Below are positions 42,009 through 52,500 of a stretch of DNA of 64,000 bases, piece after piece. Source of the stretch: Cyanophora paradoxa (lineage: Eukaryota; Glaucocystophyceae; Cyanophorales; Cyanophoraceae); contig QPMI01000090.1 in NCBI GenBank assembly GCA_004431415.1, positions 95,560 to 159,559 of the forward strand, written 5' to 3'. Every line of letters begins with the position of its first letter. Position 1 is the first letter of the stretch. A program made the translations under genes and the position numbers. The notes below the pieces were generated by a model that made no database searches, was not told the origin of the DNA, and saw nothing but the letters and a program-made list of their open reading frames with translations.

Positions 42009-42039
<31 letters not shown>

Positions 42040-44246
42040 CGGGGGGGCGGGACCCTTCGAGCTGTGCACCTCGTGGGGGCGGGGGGAGAACGGGTGCGAG
42101 AAGGTCGAGCAGAGGCTGAGGTAGCAGAGGGCCGGCATCGCCACGATCGCCTCCGCGGCGGCCTCGGAGAGGGGACAGTCCATCTGCAGGTTCAGCTCCA
42201 CCAGGGCGCGCCGCGCGCTCGCGCTCCCCAGCAGGGCGGCCACGCCCTCCGCGCTAGTGCGGCTGCCTGCGAAGCCACGGTCAACGGGATATGAGCGCGG
42301 GCCGACCGGGTCGAGCGCGCAGGCGGGGCGTACTGCTCAGCTCTAGCCTGAGCTTGGACAGACGGGCAAGGTTGGAGATTGCCTCCGCCAGGGTGGGCAC
42401 GGACGCTGGCTCGAGGGCCGTGACGGTCACGTGCAGATCCGTCAAGGCTCGCTGGGCGGCGGGGCTGGCGAGGAAGGCCGCCAAATGCTCGGACTTTATG
42501 TGCGCATCTGCGCGAGGAGAGTGCGATGAGAGGACGCGCAAACGAGCGGGCCGCGGCCGAAAAGCAGGCCCGCTGGGCCAGGTCTGGCTCACATCGCATC
42601 TGCAGCTGAAGCTTCTCCAGGCGGTGGAGGGCGGAGAGCGCCTCCCCAAGGGCGCGCACGAGGGTTTCGGTTCGGGCCGAGGCGGCGGTATGATCATGAG
42701 AGTCGTATTCGAACGGAACGCATACAAACATCTCCCGCAGGTTCGCAATGCGGCTGAGGGCCAGGACGGCCGGTAGCGTCAAACGATCTGTGTTGAACTA
42801 CGTACAGGTATACGTATATACCATGGCGCGCATCAGCTGTGGATCGTATGCATTTAACTTTAGTAAAGCCAGGGGCGGACCATCAGAGGGTCGACGCGCT
42901 CGAGGCGCGGCATGCGGGCCAGCGCGCGGACCGCGGCGTCGGTGAAATGGATGGAAAGCATGGAGATGAAGCGCGGCATCGGCGAGTCGGCTTCCACAGA
43001 TGGCGTCGGGAACATTCCGCCTCTGCAGCAAACAGATAGCATTAAAATATATTCGACGCAGTAGATAGACGTACGCTTGCGAGCGCGTGCAGACACGAAC
43101 AGACTCACTTGAAGATTTTCATTTCGTTGGCGAAGACGATGCTGCGAAGGCTCTTGCCAGCGGGGCCGTCTGCGAGCGCAGCCAGGCCGTCGGTGACATC
43201 GTACTCTCCGTGGTCGACGACTGCGAATAGCTCCTGGAGGTGGGCCAGGGACGCAAGACCCGCCAGCTCCGACGGCCTGGCCAGGCACAGGCAGACGCGG
43301 CGAAGGAGGGGGCAGGCGGCTGCGATGGCTGCCGCAGTCTCCGCACAGACGCCCGTGTCGCACGCGTCGAAGAAGAGCGAGAGCGAACGCAGCTTGCCAA
43401 AGGGGGCCAGGGCCTCCTGCAGGTCGGCGGGATGCGGCCACTGCAACCTCTCCTCTGGCAGCAAACGCCCTCCGCTGACCAGGCCGATGTGCAGACCCTC
43501 CAGAGCGCTTCCCGCCCCTCGCGATCGCGGCGGCGCCAGCGCCCCCAGCACCTCGAGCAGGTAGCGGCACAGGAGCTCCTCGTCGACTTCGTAGCCCAAA
43601 TCCTCGCCATCGTGCTCCTCCTCCTCGTCCTCGCCCTCGTCGTCGTCGCCCTCGTCGTCGTCGTCCTCCTCCTCGTCGTCGTCGTCTGCTCCGAGAAGCT
43701 CGACGATCACCTCCTTCGGCTGCACCGGGCCGCGGTGGAGACGAGTGATCATCCGGAGAAGGCCGCACGCCGCTTCCGCTGTGCGCCAGTGGCTCTTCTC
43801 CGCGAAACGACAGGAGCGAGCCGGCCTTAGACAGACGCTGGCACCGCTGCTGAGCCGGAGCTTCCGCTGCCGGACGAGCGTCGCCACTGCATCAAGCGGT
43901 CCTTTGCTGCCCTCCGTGGGCCCCGCTTCGCGTGCTGCGGCCTCTGACGTGTCGTCCTTGAGGCGCAGCTCGAAGCTCGCCCACTCCGTCTCATGCACTA
44001 TCTGCCGCCACCGCCTGCGAGCCAAACGATGAGCAGCGAAGAGCAGATCTAGAGACCACAACCACCAAGCAACACGGACCTGCACACGCGGCGCAGGGGC
44101 CAGCTTGCCTGCACTCCGAGCATCTTGAAAACGTCACTGATCACTGCGTCCGGGATGGCATCGAACGGCCCCGACGCTTGCGTGGGCACTGCAGCTGTTG
44201 CTGAGCTCGAGGAGAACGACTGCGCATGCGCGGCACTCGCATTCAA
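41679..44246 (-). CDS. F-box protein with leucine-rich-repeat-like body
   Basis: Substrate receptor of an SCF-type ubiquitin ligase by architecture. The F-box is GPFDAIPDAVISDVFKMLG followed by WPLRRVCR (44170-44095). A basic helix region comes next, then an acidic stretch of about 40 Asp/Glu (43700-43600). LRR-like helical repeats follow: LLCRYLLEVLGALAPP, FGKLRSLSLFFDAC, LASLAHLQELFAVV, RFISMLSIHFTDAAVRALAR, ALSRIANLREMFVCV, ALHRLEKLQLQMRC, RALTDLHVTVTALEP, NLARLSKLRLELS and ALVELNLQMDCPLS. The last exon reads VSAFVQLSAGALG to a stop at 41679. The F-box exon has no in-frame ATG before the box, so coding 5' exons probably lie upstream in 44313-44890, where MASSSTANGEGPAPAP (ATG at 44890) is a candidate start. 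An intron near 41880-42040 holds extreme poly-G runs. Confidence 0.7.
41897..42039. repeat. Poly-G / GT-rich tract in an F-box gene intron
   Basis: A 24-G run (41897-41920), a GGGGT/GTGTGT stretch (about 41940-42008) and a 31-G run (42009-42039). On the sense strand this is a long C- and CA-rich pyrimidine tract within an intron of the F-box gene. Confidence 0.9.
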
Positions 44247-44312
44247 TATGTGGCGACGTCGCGCACGCCAAGCGAGCCTGCCTGGCCATGGCGGAGGCTA
44301 TGTTGCTGGGCT

Positions 44313-44890
44313 CTAGATCTCACCGTTGTCTGTGGCGGAGAAGCGCCGAACTGGAAGACACCCGCCTGCAAGGCGGCTGTCAGACCAAAGGTCGCAGGAC
44401 GCTTCGAATTTCGTGCTCACCGGCAGCGGCGGAAAAGCCGTCCATGAGGGCGTTGCAGCGCCAAATTGGAAGGCATCTGCCTGCAGCTGCAGGGCTGCTG
44501 TCGGCAAAATCAGCGCTAAGCGCGGGCGCTTCATTCTCACCGGCGGCAGAGGAACGGTTGGCCACGGGGGCATTGAGGTTGCAGCCCCAAATTTAAAGGG
44601 GCCCGACTGCAACCCGGCTGGGCCTGCAGCTGCCTGCAGCACGGCTACCGGTAAGATTCATGATTGCCACGATCGCGACGTATGCGACATGGGACGCTCA
44701 CCATCGGAGGCGGATGCGGAGGAGCCATGCAGGGCGAGAACGGCGCCTGCAGTGCGGCCGGCCATGGGCCTGCAGCTGCATCATGGGTCTGCAGCATCGC
44801 ACGGCCCGCGGTCGTCAGCCGGGCAAGATCGGCCTGCATGTACGGCGCTGGCGCTGGGCCCTCACCATTTGCTGTTGATGAGCTTGCCAT
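44313..44890 (-). CDS. Possible 5' exons of the F-box gene, or a separate repeat-bearing ORF
   Basis: An ATG at 44890 opens MASSSTANGEGPAPAP and continues for about 70 residues. After a possible intron, a second open stretch (44642-44313) covers the tandem repeat array with the repeated words FKFGAAT and FQFGAAT. A donor at GGCGG/GTGTCTTC (near 44355) and an acceptor CCAGGCAG (near 44290) would bring this into the F-box reading frame. There is no known domain, and the region could be non-coding. Confidence 0.35.
44330..44625. repeat. Degenerate tandem repeat, about 115-126 bp unit, 2.5 copies
   Basis: The anchor GCGCCGAACTGGAAG (44343) recurs as GCGCCAAATTGGAAG (44458) and GCCCCAAATTTAAAG (44584). 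Each copy is followed by a CTGCAAGGC/CTGCAGC block and a TCACCGGC-GGC block. The units have diverged by substitutions and small indels. Both strands are open across the array; on the minus strand the translated unit is LQ-x3-F-x-FGAAT followed by a Pro-rich segment. Confidence 0.75.
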
Positions 44891-46414
44891 GCATTAATAT
44901 TTGGGGTCATTGTAGTTGCCTGCGAATTTGAAGTGACCGTTAGCTGCATTTCCACTACAACTGCCGTTCGTTCGGCTATAGCTTTATAATTGACGCACCT
45001 CCGGCGCCGCAGAGTTGTTCGTGTTGCTGAGAGCAAGATGAGCGCTCGATTGCGATGGAAACATCTGTGTTCATGTTGAACAAAAATCAAAATTAAAGCA
45101 CGCGGGTCGCGTGCGGTTCAGAGCGCCAAAACAAGCTCAAACCTCATTCGATTTCTCAGTATACGTAGGCCCCATATGCATTGTCATCACAGGTTCGCCG
45201 AGAGCCGGCAGCTGTCGCAGCGCGGGGCGAAAGTCATAATGTACATGTGTCACGTGCACGCCTTAAAGCTTTTAAATTACGTAGTCGTCGGAAGGCGCTG
45301 CACGGCAACGCGTACGCACCTATAGCTACCGGCTACCGATATCGATATATATCGATCGCGGATCCTCGGAGCGACTTGCAGCTGCCAGGCTGCAGCTGCA
45401 GCTGAACTTCCGGCGTGCGCAGCCCAGCTTCCGGCTGCGGGCATGCGCAGCTGCAGCCGACGTCGACCGCGGCCGCGCGCGGCCGTGTGAACGCGCAGCC
45501 TCTATCCGATCGCGAGATCCGAGCTATCGTTCATGATCAGTCAGCAGCTGCAGAACGGTAACGTTAACGCGCGATTGGCGGCGAGTTCACGCACGGCGGC
45601 AGCTGCAGGCCTAGGCTGACCATGATCATGAACGCTGAACCAGCGATCACGCGTACGAGCCAAGGCGTCAGGCGGGCTAATGGCTTCAACGTGCACCGAT
45701 AAGCTTGCTTCGATACAGCGGTTCGATAATCAGCGTTTCGGCGGGCACTGTTTGCGCATGCCAGATCTAGACGCCCTAGGCTGCGCACAGAGAGCCGAGC
45801 AGGGCCGCAGAGAGCTGGAGCTCGTCACGATCGCAGTTATAGGCCCGACTCGGCTGTCCGAGACAGTCCAGGATTCGGCAATCGTACCCCGGCGCCGACC
45901 ACACGCCAGAGCTAAGTGTTAAGAGCCAGCCAGCGCTCAACTTCGAATTCGCGCCTGATAGAATCACCCGCGATGAGAATCAAGGCTGGCGCGATCTGAT
46001 CACGTGCGCTCAGCTTCGGGCTCGTTCGACGGTCCGCGCGCGCTCGTCCGCCGTTCGGAGCGTCCTCGGCAGTTGCGGCAGTTACGGCAGTTGCGCGGCA
46101 GTTACGACGGCAGTACGGGCAACGCGGTGATCATGAGTGCGATCGGAGCTCCTCGTGCCGATATCGCGGTTGCACTGGTACTCTGCTGATCATGATCGCT
46201 TGCGCGGTCATGGACATGCCAATGCATGCCGCAGGTAATCGCGTGTGCCTGTCTGCTGTGTGCGTCTCGAGCTCTCGAACGCGCGGGCGCCACTGGGCCA
46301 CGCCCGGCCCTTTGTCGCAGGCTCCGCTCTCGCGGAGGCCCTAGCTATAGGCGTACGTCGTGTCCATTTGTCGCATGCGCGTCTGGCGAACTCCGGCGTC
46401 CGACTCTCAACGGC
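44891..46414. other. Intergenic spacer, palindrome-rich
   Basis: About 1.5 kb without a recognisable gene. Very dense in palindromes: TATCGATATATATCGATCG (near 45340), CAGCTGCAGCTGCAGCTG (near 45390), TGATCATGATC (near 46190). It resembles 2557-4487 in texture and composition. It contains the 9-bp tandem repeat at 46067-46117. Confidence 0.6.
46067..46117. repeat. 9-bp tandem repeat CGGCAGTTR, five copies
   Basis: Five copies of CGGCAGTT followed by G or A, with two small interruptions, within intergenic DNA. Confidence 0.85.
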
Positions 46415-46972
46415 TCACTTCTTTCGGGTCATGATCACGGTGCGCTCGCCAGCCGCCTTCTTGGGAGCGCAGGCCTCGGACGGGGCCCCGCGCAGCTCTC
46501 GAGGTGCATGCAGGCTGCAGGCCGCTTCCACCTCGCCGAATCCGAATCCTCGCCTTATCGTGAACATTCCAAACGGTACGGTGCGCTCGCCCCTCGGCGC
46601 GAATGGTGCAGGGCTCTGACTGGGCCCGCAGTTTTGAGCTGTACCCCCCGACCGCGGGTCCGCCGCGCCCGGTTCCCTTCGCCTTCGGATTCGCCGCGTC
46701 GCGCCCGTTAGAACGATTTGCGGCACGCCGTGGGTCAGGTGCGAGAGATGCCTGTACCCCCTCACCCAGCCCGCGATATTGTGGTCGTTGGAAAGCTGGC
46801 GGCGGGCTCTATGCAAATCTGACGTCCGTGCAGCTGAGGGCGGCGTCCTTCTGGCCTGCAGCTCGCATCGCGTACGCCGTGTCGCCCACGCCCCCCCCCC
46901 CCCCCCCCCCCCCCCTTGAGGTTTCCACGCTACCGTTGGTGGGATTGAAAACATAGCTCGAAAAAAGGACAT
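46415..46972 (-). CDS. Hypothetical protein, weak support
   Basis: An uninterrupted frame of about 185 residues from 46972 (MSFFRAMFSIPPTVAW) to a stop at 46415. It crosses a 25-C homopolymer, which makes the frame unreliable. The C-terminal part, including RTVPFGMFTIRRGFGFGEVE and ending VIMTRKK, looks more protein-like than the rest. No domain recognised. It could instead be two or three spliced exons or no gene at all. Confidence 0.25.
   Translation of the reverse strand: MSFFRAMFSIPPTVAWKPQGGGGGGGGAWATRRTRCELQARRTPPSAARTSDLHRARRQLSNDHNIAGWVRGYRHLSHLTHGVPQIVLTGATRRIRRRREPGAADPRSGGTAQNCGPSQSPAPFAPRGERTVPFGMFTIRRGFGFGEVEAACSLHAPRELRGAPSEACAPKKAAGERTVIMTRKK
46891..46915. repeat. Homopolymer run of 25 C
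   Basis: Uninterrupted C run between the intergenic spacer and the SIR2 region. Confidence 0.95.
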
Positions 46973-47203
46973 AGACAGCTCCGTCCGCGCAAAGCGGCGG
47001 TCGACGTGCGAACAACTACGAAGCGAGGGTGCGGCCTTGGGGGCTGCCGCGCCTGCAGCTCCTGAAAAAGAGAGCGCTGCATCGCGGCAGCTACCCTTCG
47101 GCTAAATAGGTTGATACGGGTTCAGCGCCCGGAGAGGAAAAAAAGGGCGCGCTCGATAATCTATATACGAGGGAAGGGGGGCGGCGCGGGGTCCCCCGGG
47201 GCG

Positions 47204-49541
47204 CTAGCTGCCGAGGTCCATCGCCATGGCGGCGAGGGTCGCGGCGGCGTCCGCGGCGTCGACGGGGATCGCCTGCGCCGGCGCCGGCGCGTGCGGGGGC
47301 GGGTGGGGTGCGGGTGCGGGTGCGGGTGCGGGGCACGGGGAGGAAGGCGCCGCGGGCGGGGGGCGTCGTCGATGGGCATCGGGGCCGGCTCGTCGGGGTC
47401 GGAGGGCGGCGAGGCGCCCCTCCGGCCCCCGCCCCCGCCCCGCCTCGTCGGGCCCGGCGCCGGGGCCTCGAGCTCGTCGGGGCCGGGCGGGGCGGCGAGG
47501 GCGGCGCCTCCGGGGCCGGCGGCGAGGGCGAGGGGGTGGGCACCGTGGCCGGCGAGGCCGAGGGGGCCGGGGTGGCCGGCCCCGCCCCGGAGCCGGGGCG
47601 CGGGGCCGGGAGCGGCCGGCGGGGGGCTGGGGCGGCGCCGCGGGAGGGAGTGGGGAGGCGGCGGCGGAGGCGCGGGAGCCGCGGAAGGGGGAGGGCCCGT
47701 AGTTGGGGATGGAGAAGAGGGTCGTCGCCTTGGCGTTGGCGCCCCGCGTCGCCGTCCCCCGCGAGAGCGAGGGGGCCTCCAGGGAGCCCTCGGCCTTGCG
47801 CGCCGTCGCCGCCGCGTCGGCCTTGGTCGCCGCCGCCCGCGCCGCGACCTCCCCGCAGAGGCGCTCGAAGTCCGCCTGCCAGCCGAAGAGCCGCACCAGC
47901 CGCCGGATCGCCTCCTGCGCCCCCGCCGTTGGCCCGGCGGCGGGGCGGGCGGGGCGGGGCCGGCGCACCTGGCAGTCCCGAGGAGCTTGGCGGAGAAGTT
48001 GTAGTGGCGGCGCGCGGGGCCCTCCTGCGGGGCCCGCCGTCAGCTCCCGCCCGGCCCGAGGCGCGCGGGGCGGGGCGGGGCGGGGCGGGGCGGGGGCGGA
48101 CCCGGGCCTCGGCGGCGGCGGTGGAGGTGGCGGCTGCCGGCGGGAGCGGGCCGGGTCGGACGGGGTCGGAGGGGTGGGGCGGGGCGCGGGCCGGGGGAGC
48201 GCACCGGGCGGCTCGCGGTCGGGGTCGAGGTTCGGGTCGTACACGACCGCCGCCTCCTCCGGGCCCCGCCTGCTCGGGGCCCCGTCGGAGGCGGAGGCGG
48301 GGGGGGGGGGCGGGCGGGGCGGGGCGCACGGGGCGTTGGCGCCGACGTCCTCGCGGTTGATGAGGAGGGTGGGGACCCCCTTCCGCACGTGCGTCAGCAG
48401 CGACGCGAACGGCTCCACCTGCGGCCCCGCGGGGGTCCTCTCAGGCGGCGCGCGGCGCTGGGGGCGGGAGCGGGGCGGGCGGGCCTTGAGGGAGGTCCCG
48501 ATGACGATCGCGACGTCCGCGGCCCTCAGGTCGCGCTCGTGCAGCTGCACCCCCCGGCTCAGGTGCGCTAGGAAGGGATCGCGGGGGCGCCGCGCACCTC
48601 GAAGAAGCGCTCCGGGAGGTCCTCCCCGAAGAAGACTGCGGGGCGGGGGGCGGCCTCTGAGCGGGGGCGCTGTGCGGGCCCCCCGGGGCGGGGCGGGGCG
48701 GGGCGGGGCGGGGGCGGCACCGATGTCGGGCTTGACGTAGCCGACGGCGCAGTGCTGGCACTTGGGGACCTCGTCGGCGAAGATGCGCTGCCGCACCAGC
48801 TCCGTGTCGTTCCGCTGCCCGCACCCCGTGCACCGCGCCGCTGCGGCCGGGGCCTCGGCGGGGGGCGCGAGGGGGGCGGGGGGGCGGCGCACTCGCGAAG
48901 GAGCCGTGGGCCTCGACGAGCAGGTTGGGGGGCACCCCCGCCACCCGCTCCAGCCCGTCGATGTTCTGCGTGTAGTTCCGCAGCAGGCACCCTGCGCCCC
49001 GCCAGGCTCGCCAGGGGGCCCCGCGCCGCCGAGGGAGATGCGCCGCGCACCCTTGTCGTGGAGGAGGCGGATGAAGACGTGGACGTGGGTCGGGGCGTAG
49101 CCGCCGGGGTAGAGCTCCTTGGCGAGGTTGCAGAAGGGCCGCGGGCGCTGCCGGGGCGTCAGGCGGAACGCGGGGGCGGGTGCGGGGGCGGCGGGGCGGG
49201 GCCGGGGGCGCCTTCTTGAAGAAGTTGACGTCGAAGATGGCGGTGGGGTAGGGGAGACCGTACTTCTGCAGGTTGTGGTAGAGGCCCGTCTTCGGCGACC
49301 GGAAGTCTGCCCCGGCCCCGCCGCCCTCGGCGCCCGCCCTCGCAGGCCCCCGGGCCCGGGCGGGGCCGGCGCACCGGGGATGCCGGCTGAGGTGGAGATG
49401 CCGGCGCCCGTCATCACCACCACCTGCCCCGCCCCGCCCCCGTCAGCCTCCGCCCCGCCGGGGCGGGCGGGCGGGCGGCGGGGGCACCTTGAGGGGCGCC
49501 CCCGAGCGGAGGCGGGCGGCGAGCTGCTCGAGCGACGGCGC
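47204..49541 (-). CDS. SIR2-family NAD-dependent deacylase (SIRT2-like)
   Basis: Sirtuin with all catalytic motifs, over about eleven exons: PSLEQLAARLRSGAPLK (helix before the Rossmann fold, near 49540), VVVMTGAGISTSAGIP (NAD site, near 49410), TGLYHNLQKYGLPYPTAIFD and VNFFKK, FCNLAKELYPGGYAPTHVH, FIRLLHDKGA, NYTQNIDGLERVAGVPPN, LLVEAHGSFAS (catalytic His), zinc cysteines in CTGCGQ and CQHC, YVKPDIG, FFGEDLPERFFEVRG, AADVAIVIGTSLK, VEPFASLLTHVRKGVPTLLI and NREDVGAN. A C-terminal helix EAIRRLVRLFGWQADFERL is followed by a long Ala/Pro/Gly tail ending AATLAAMAMDLGS (stop 47204). Closest in pattern to SIRT2. I found no convincing start codon for a free-standing sirtuin; the exon before the Rossmann fold abuts the RS/AT-hook protein on the same strand. 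Confidence 0.9.
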
Positions 49542-52500
49542 GCCGGGGTCCCCTCGATGGAGATCCCCGGCCACTCCCCCACCCGCGGCGCCGGCTCCGC
49601 CCGCGAGGGCCCGGCCCCGGCCCGCCTCCTCCCCGTCCCGCCGCGGCGCCCGCCGCGCCGCCTCGCTCCGCCGCTGCCGCCCCGGCGAGGCCGCCGCCCC
49701 GCCTCCCCTTGGCGCCCTTCTCGCCCTTCTTCGCCGCCGCCTTGGCCGAGGCCTTGGCGGGGGGCTTGCCCTTGGCGCCCCGGGCGCCGCGCGGGCCCTC
49801 GCCCTCGCTGCCGCTGCTCTCCTCGGGGGCCTCCGGGGCCGGCTCCGGGGCGGGCCGCTTGCGCACGGGCGGGCGGGGCACCTCCTCCGGCATGGCCGTG
49901 AAGCTCTGCGCGCGGGCGCCCCCGTGTGAGGCTCGCCTCCCGCGCTCCGGGCCCGAGGCCGCATCGGATCGCACGCCCTGGACGCTGCCGAGGGGCGGGC
50001 GAGGCGGGGCGGGCGGGGGCGGCGGGGGCGCACGCTCATGAGCTTGTCGAGGCGCGCCAGCAGCTCGTCCGCCGTCGGCTTCGCCCCGCGCCCCCGCCCT
50101 CCCCGCCGCCCCCGTCCCCCCTCGCCCTTCTTCCCTTGGGCGCCCCCGGGGCCGGCTTGGCGGGGCCGGCGCCGGCCCGGGCGGGGCCTTGGGCGCCAGC
50201 GCCGGCGTCGGAACCTTCGGCTTGCGCCCGCGCTTGCCTTCGGCGGCCCGCTCTGCGCGCGCGAGGGGGGGCGGCGTCAGCGCGGCCCCGCCGAGAGCAC
50301 TGCTGCGCGGGGAGGGGCGGGCCTTCTGGGCGTCCCCGCCCTCCTTGCCGGTTTCCGCGCCCTTCTTCTCCTCGCCGGCGCTCGTCCGCTCGGGCTCGGC
50401 CTCGGCCGCGGGGCGCTTGCCGGGGGCGGCGTCGGTGTCCACCTCCATCGGGCGCGACGGCGGCTGCTCGGCCTCGCCGGCCGCCGGCGCCGCCTTGGCC
50501 TCCGCCTTGGCCTCCGGGTCGGCGGGGGCCGGGGCCGGGGCCGGGGCCTTCGCCTCCTCCTCCTCGTCGGACTCGAGGCGGCCCTTCTTGCCGGCGCGCC
50601 TCCGCGGCCCCCGCACCTCCTCCTCCTTCCCCGCCCCGCCCTCCCCCTCCCCCTCCTGCTCGTCCCCGCCCTCCGCCGCCCGCTCCTCCGCCGCCGCCGC
50701 CTTCTCCGCCGCCTTGCGCTCCGCCTTGCCGCCCGGCCGCCGCTCCCCGGCCTCCCCCTCCTCCCCGGGGGCCTCCGAGGCGGACGCCTTGGGCGCCTCC
50801 TCGCCCTTCTCCTTCTCCTTGGCCTTCTTGGGCGGCCGCCCGCGCCGCTTCGCCAGCTTCGGGGCCTCCTCCGCCTCCGCCTCCCCCTCGCCCTGCTCCT
50901 TCGCCTTGTCGGAGCTGGCGGAGGCGCGGGACGCGCGGCGGCCCTTGGCCGCCCCGCTCTCCCCGCCGCTCTCCGAGCCGCTGCCGCTGCCGCTGCCGCT
51001 GCCGCTGCCCGAGCCCGACTCCGACTCCGAGCCCGAGCCGGAGCCCGAGGAGGAGGTCTCGGCGAGGCGCGCCGCCCGCGCCGCCGCGCGCTCCGCCTCC
51101 GCCCGCCGCCGCGCCTCCAGGTCCAGCTGCCGGCTCGTCTTCATCTGCCGCCCGCCCCGCCCCGCCCCGTCAGAGCCGGCCCCCGAGGCAGCGCCCCGCC
51201 CCGCGCGGGGCGAACCGGGAAGAGCCCGGCGATGCCGCCGGCGGCGACGGCGCCGCCGCGGGGCCGGCCGCGCGGGGTGGCCCGCCGCGGGGCGGGGCGT
51301 CGCTCGGGGGCGGCCGCGGGGGCGCCGGGGCGGCCCTCGTCGCCCTTGGCGGCGCCCTCGTCGGCGGGGACGGGCGAGGCCGATGACGGGCGCTCCGAGT
51401 CCGCCTTGCCCTCCCCGCCGCCCCCGCACCGGCAGTCGCCGGCGCCGCCTCGGCCTGCCGCCGGCGCTCGGACGCGGGGCGGGCCGGGCGGCGGGGCGGC
51501 GGGGGGCGCGCACCCCGCTCTCCTCGTCGTCGTCGAGGTCGATGACGCCGCGGCGGCCCTTGCGCCGGCCCTCCGCCCCGCTGCTCGCCCCGCTCTGCCG
51601 CTTCCCCTTGCGCCCCCGCCCCTCGTCCGACTCGTCCTCCGACGACTCGGACTCCTCCTCGTCGTCGTCGTCGCTCTCCTCGCTCTCCTCCTCATCATCC
51701 TCCTCCTCCTCTTCCTTGGCCTCCTTGGCCGGCTTCTTCGCGGCGCCGGCCCCCGTGCCCTTCGCCGGCTGCAGCGGACGTGTGAGCAGGACTGCGCGGG
51801 GTGGCCGCCGCTCGGGGGGCGCACCGCAGCCGCCTTCTTGGCGCCGCGCTGCTGGGCGCCCTTGGCCTGACCCTTCTTCTTCTCCTCCTCCTCCTCGTTC
51901 TCCTCCCCCTCCTCCTCCTCCTCCTCCTCCTCCTCGTCCTCCTCGCTGGAGGAGGACGAGGAGGCCTTCTTGGGGTCCGAGCTCCGCAGCCGCCGTCGCG
52001 CCTCGTCCGCACCCTTCGCCGCCGCGCCCTTCTGCGCCGCCGCCGCCGCCCGGCCGCGCGCCCGCTTCGCCGGGGGCACGGGGGTCGCCTTGGCGGCGGC
52101 TCTGGCGGCCGCGCGCCTCGCCACCGCCGTGCTCCGCGGCTCGGGCTCGACGCGTCGCCGCTTCGGCGCCGCCGGCGCCGCCTTCGCCGCCGCCTTGCGC
52201 TTGCCGCCCGCCTCCTTCTCCTCCCCCTCCTCCTCGTTCTCGTCCTCCTCGTCCTCCTCGTCCTCGCCTTCGTCTTCGGAGCTCGAGGAGGAGGCCTGCG
52301 CGGCCTTGCCCCTGCGCCCTGCCGCCCCCGCCGTCGCCGCCGCAGCGGCAGCGGCCGCCGCGGTCGCCTTGGCCTCCTTCTCCTTCTTGGCGAGCTCCTT
52401 CTTGAGCTTGGCGACCTCGGCCTGCAGGGGCGTCAGCGCCGGGCGGCGGCGGGGGGCCCGGGGGGGCCCACCTTGGCCTCCTTGGCCTCCTCCTTGGCGC

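Noticed and set aside
41940-42010. Telomere-like G/T repeat
   Set aside because: The GGGGT and GTGTGT units are irregular and lie inside a gene intron, not a regular telomeric array.
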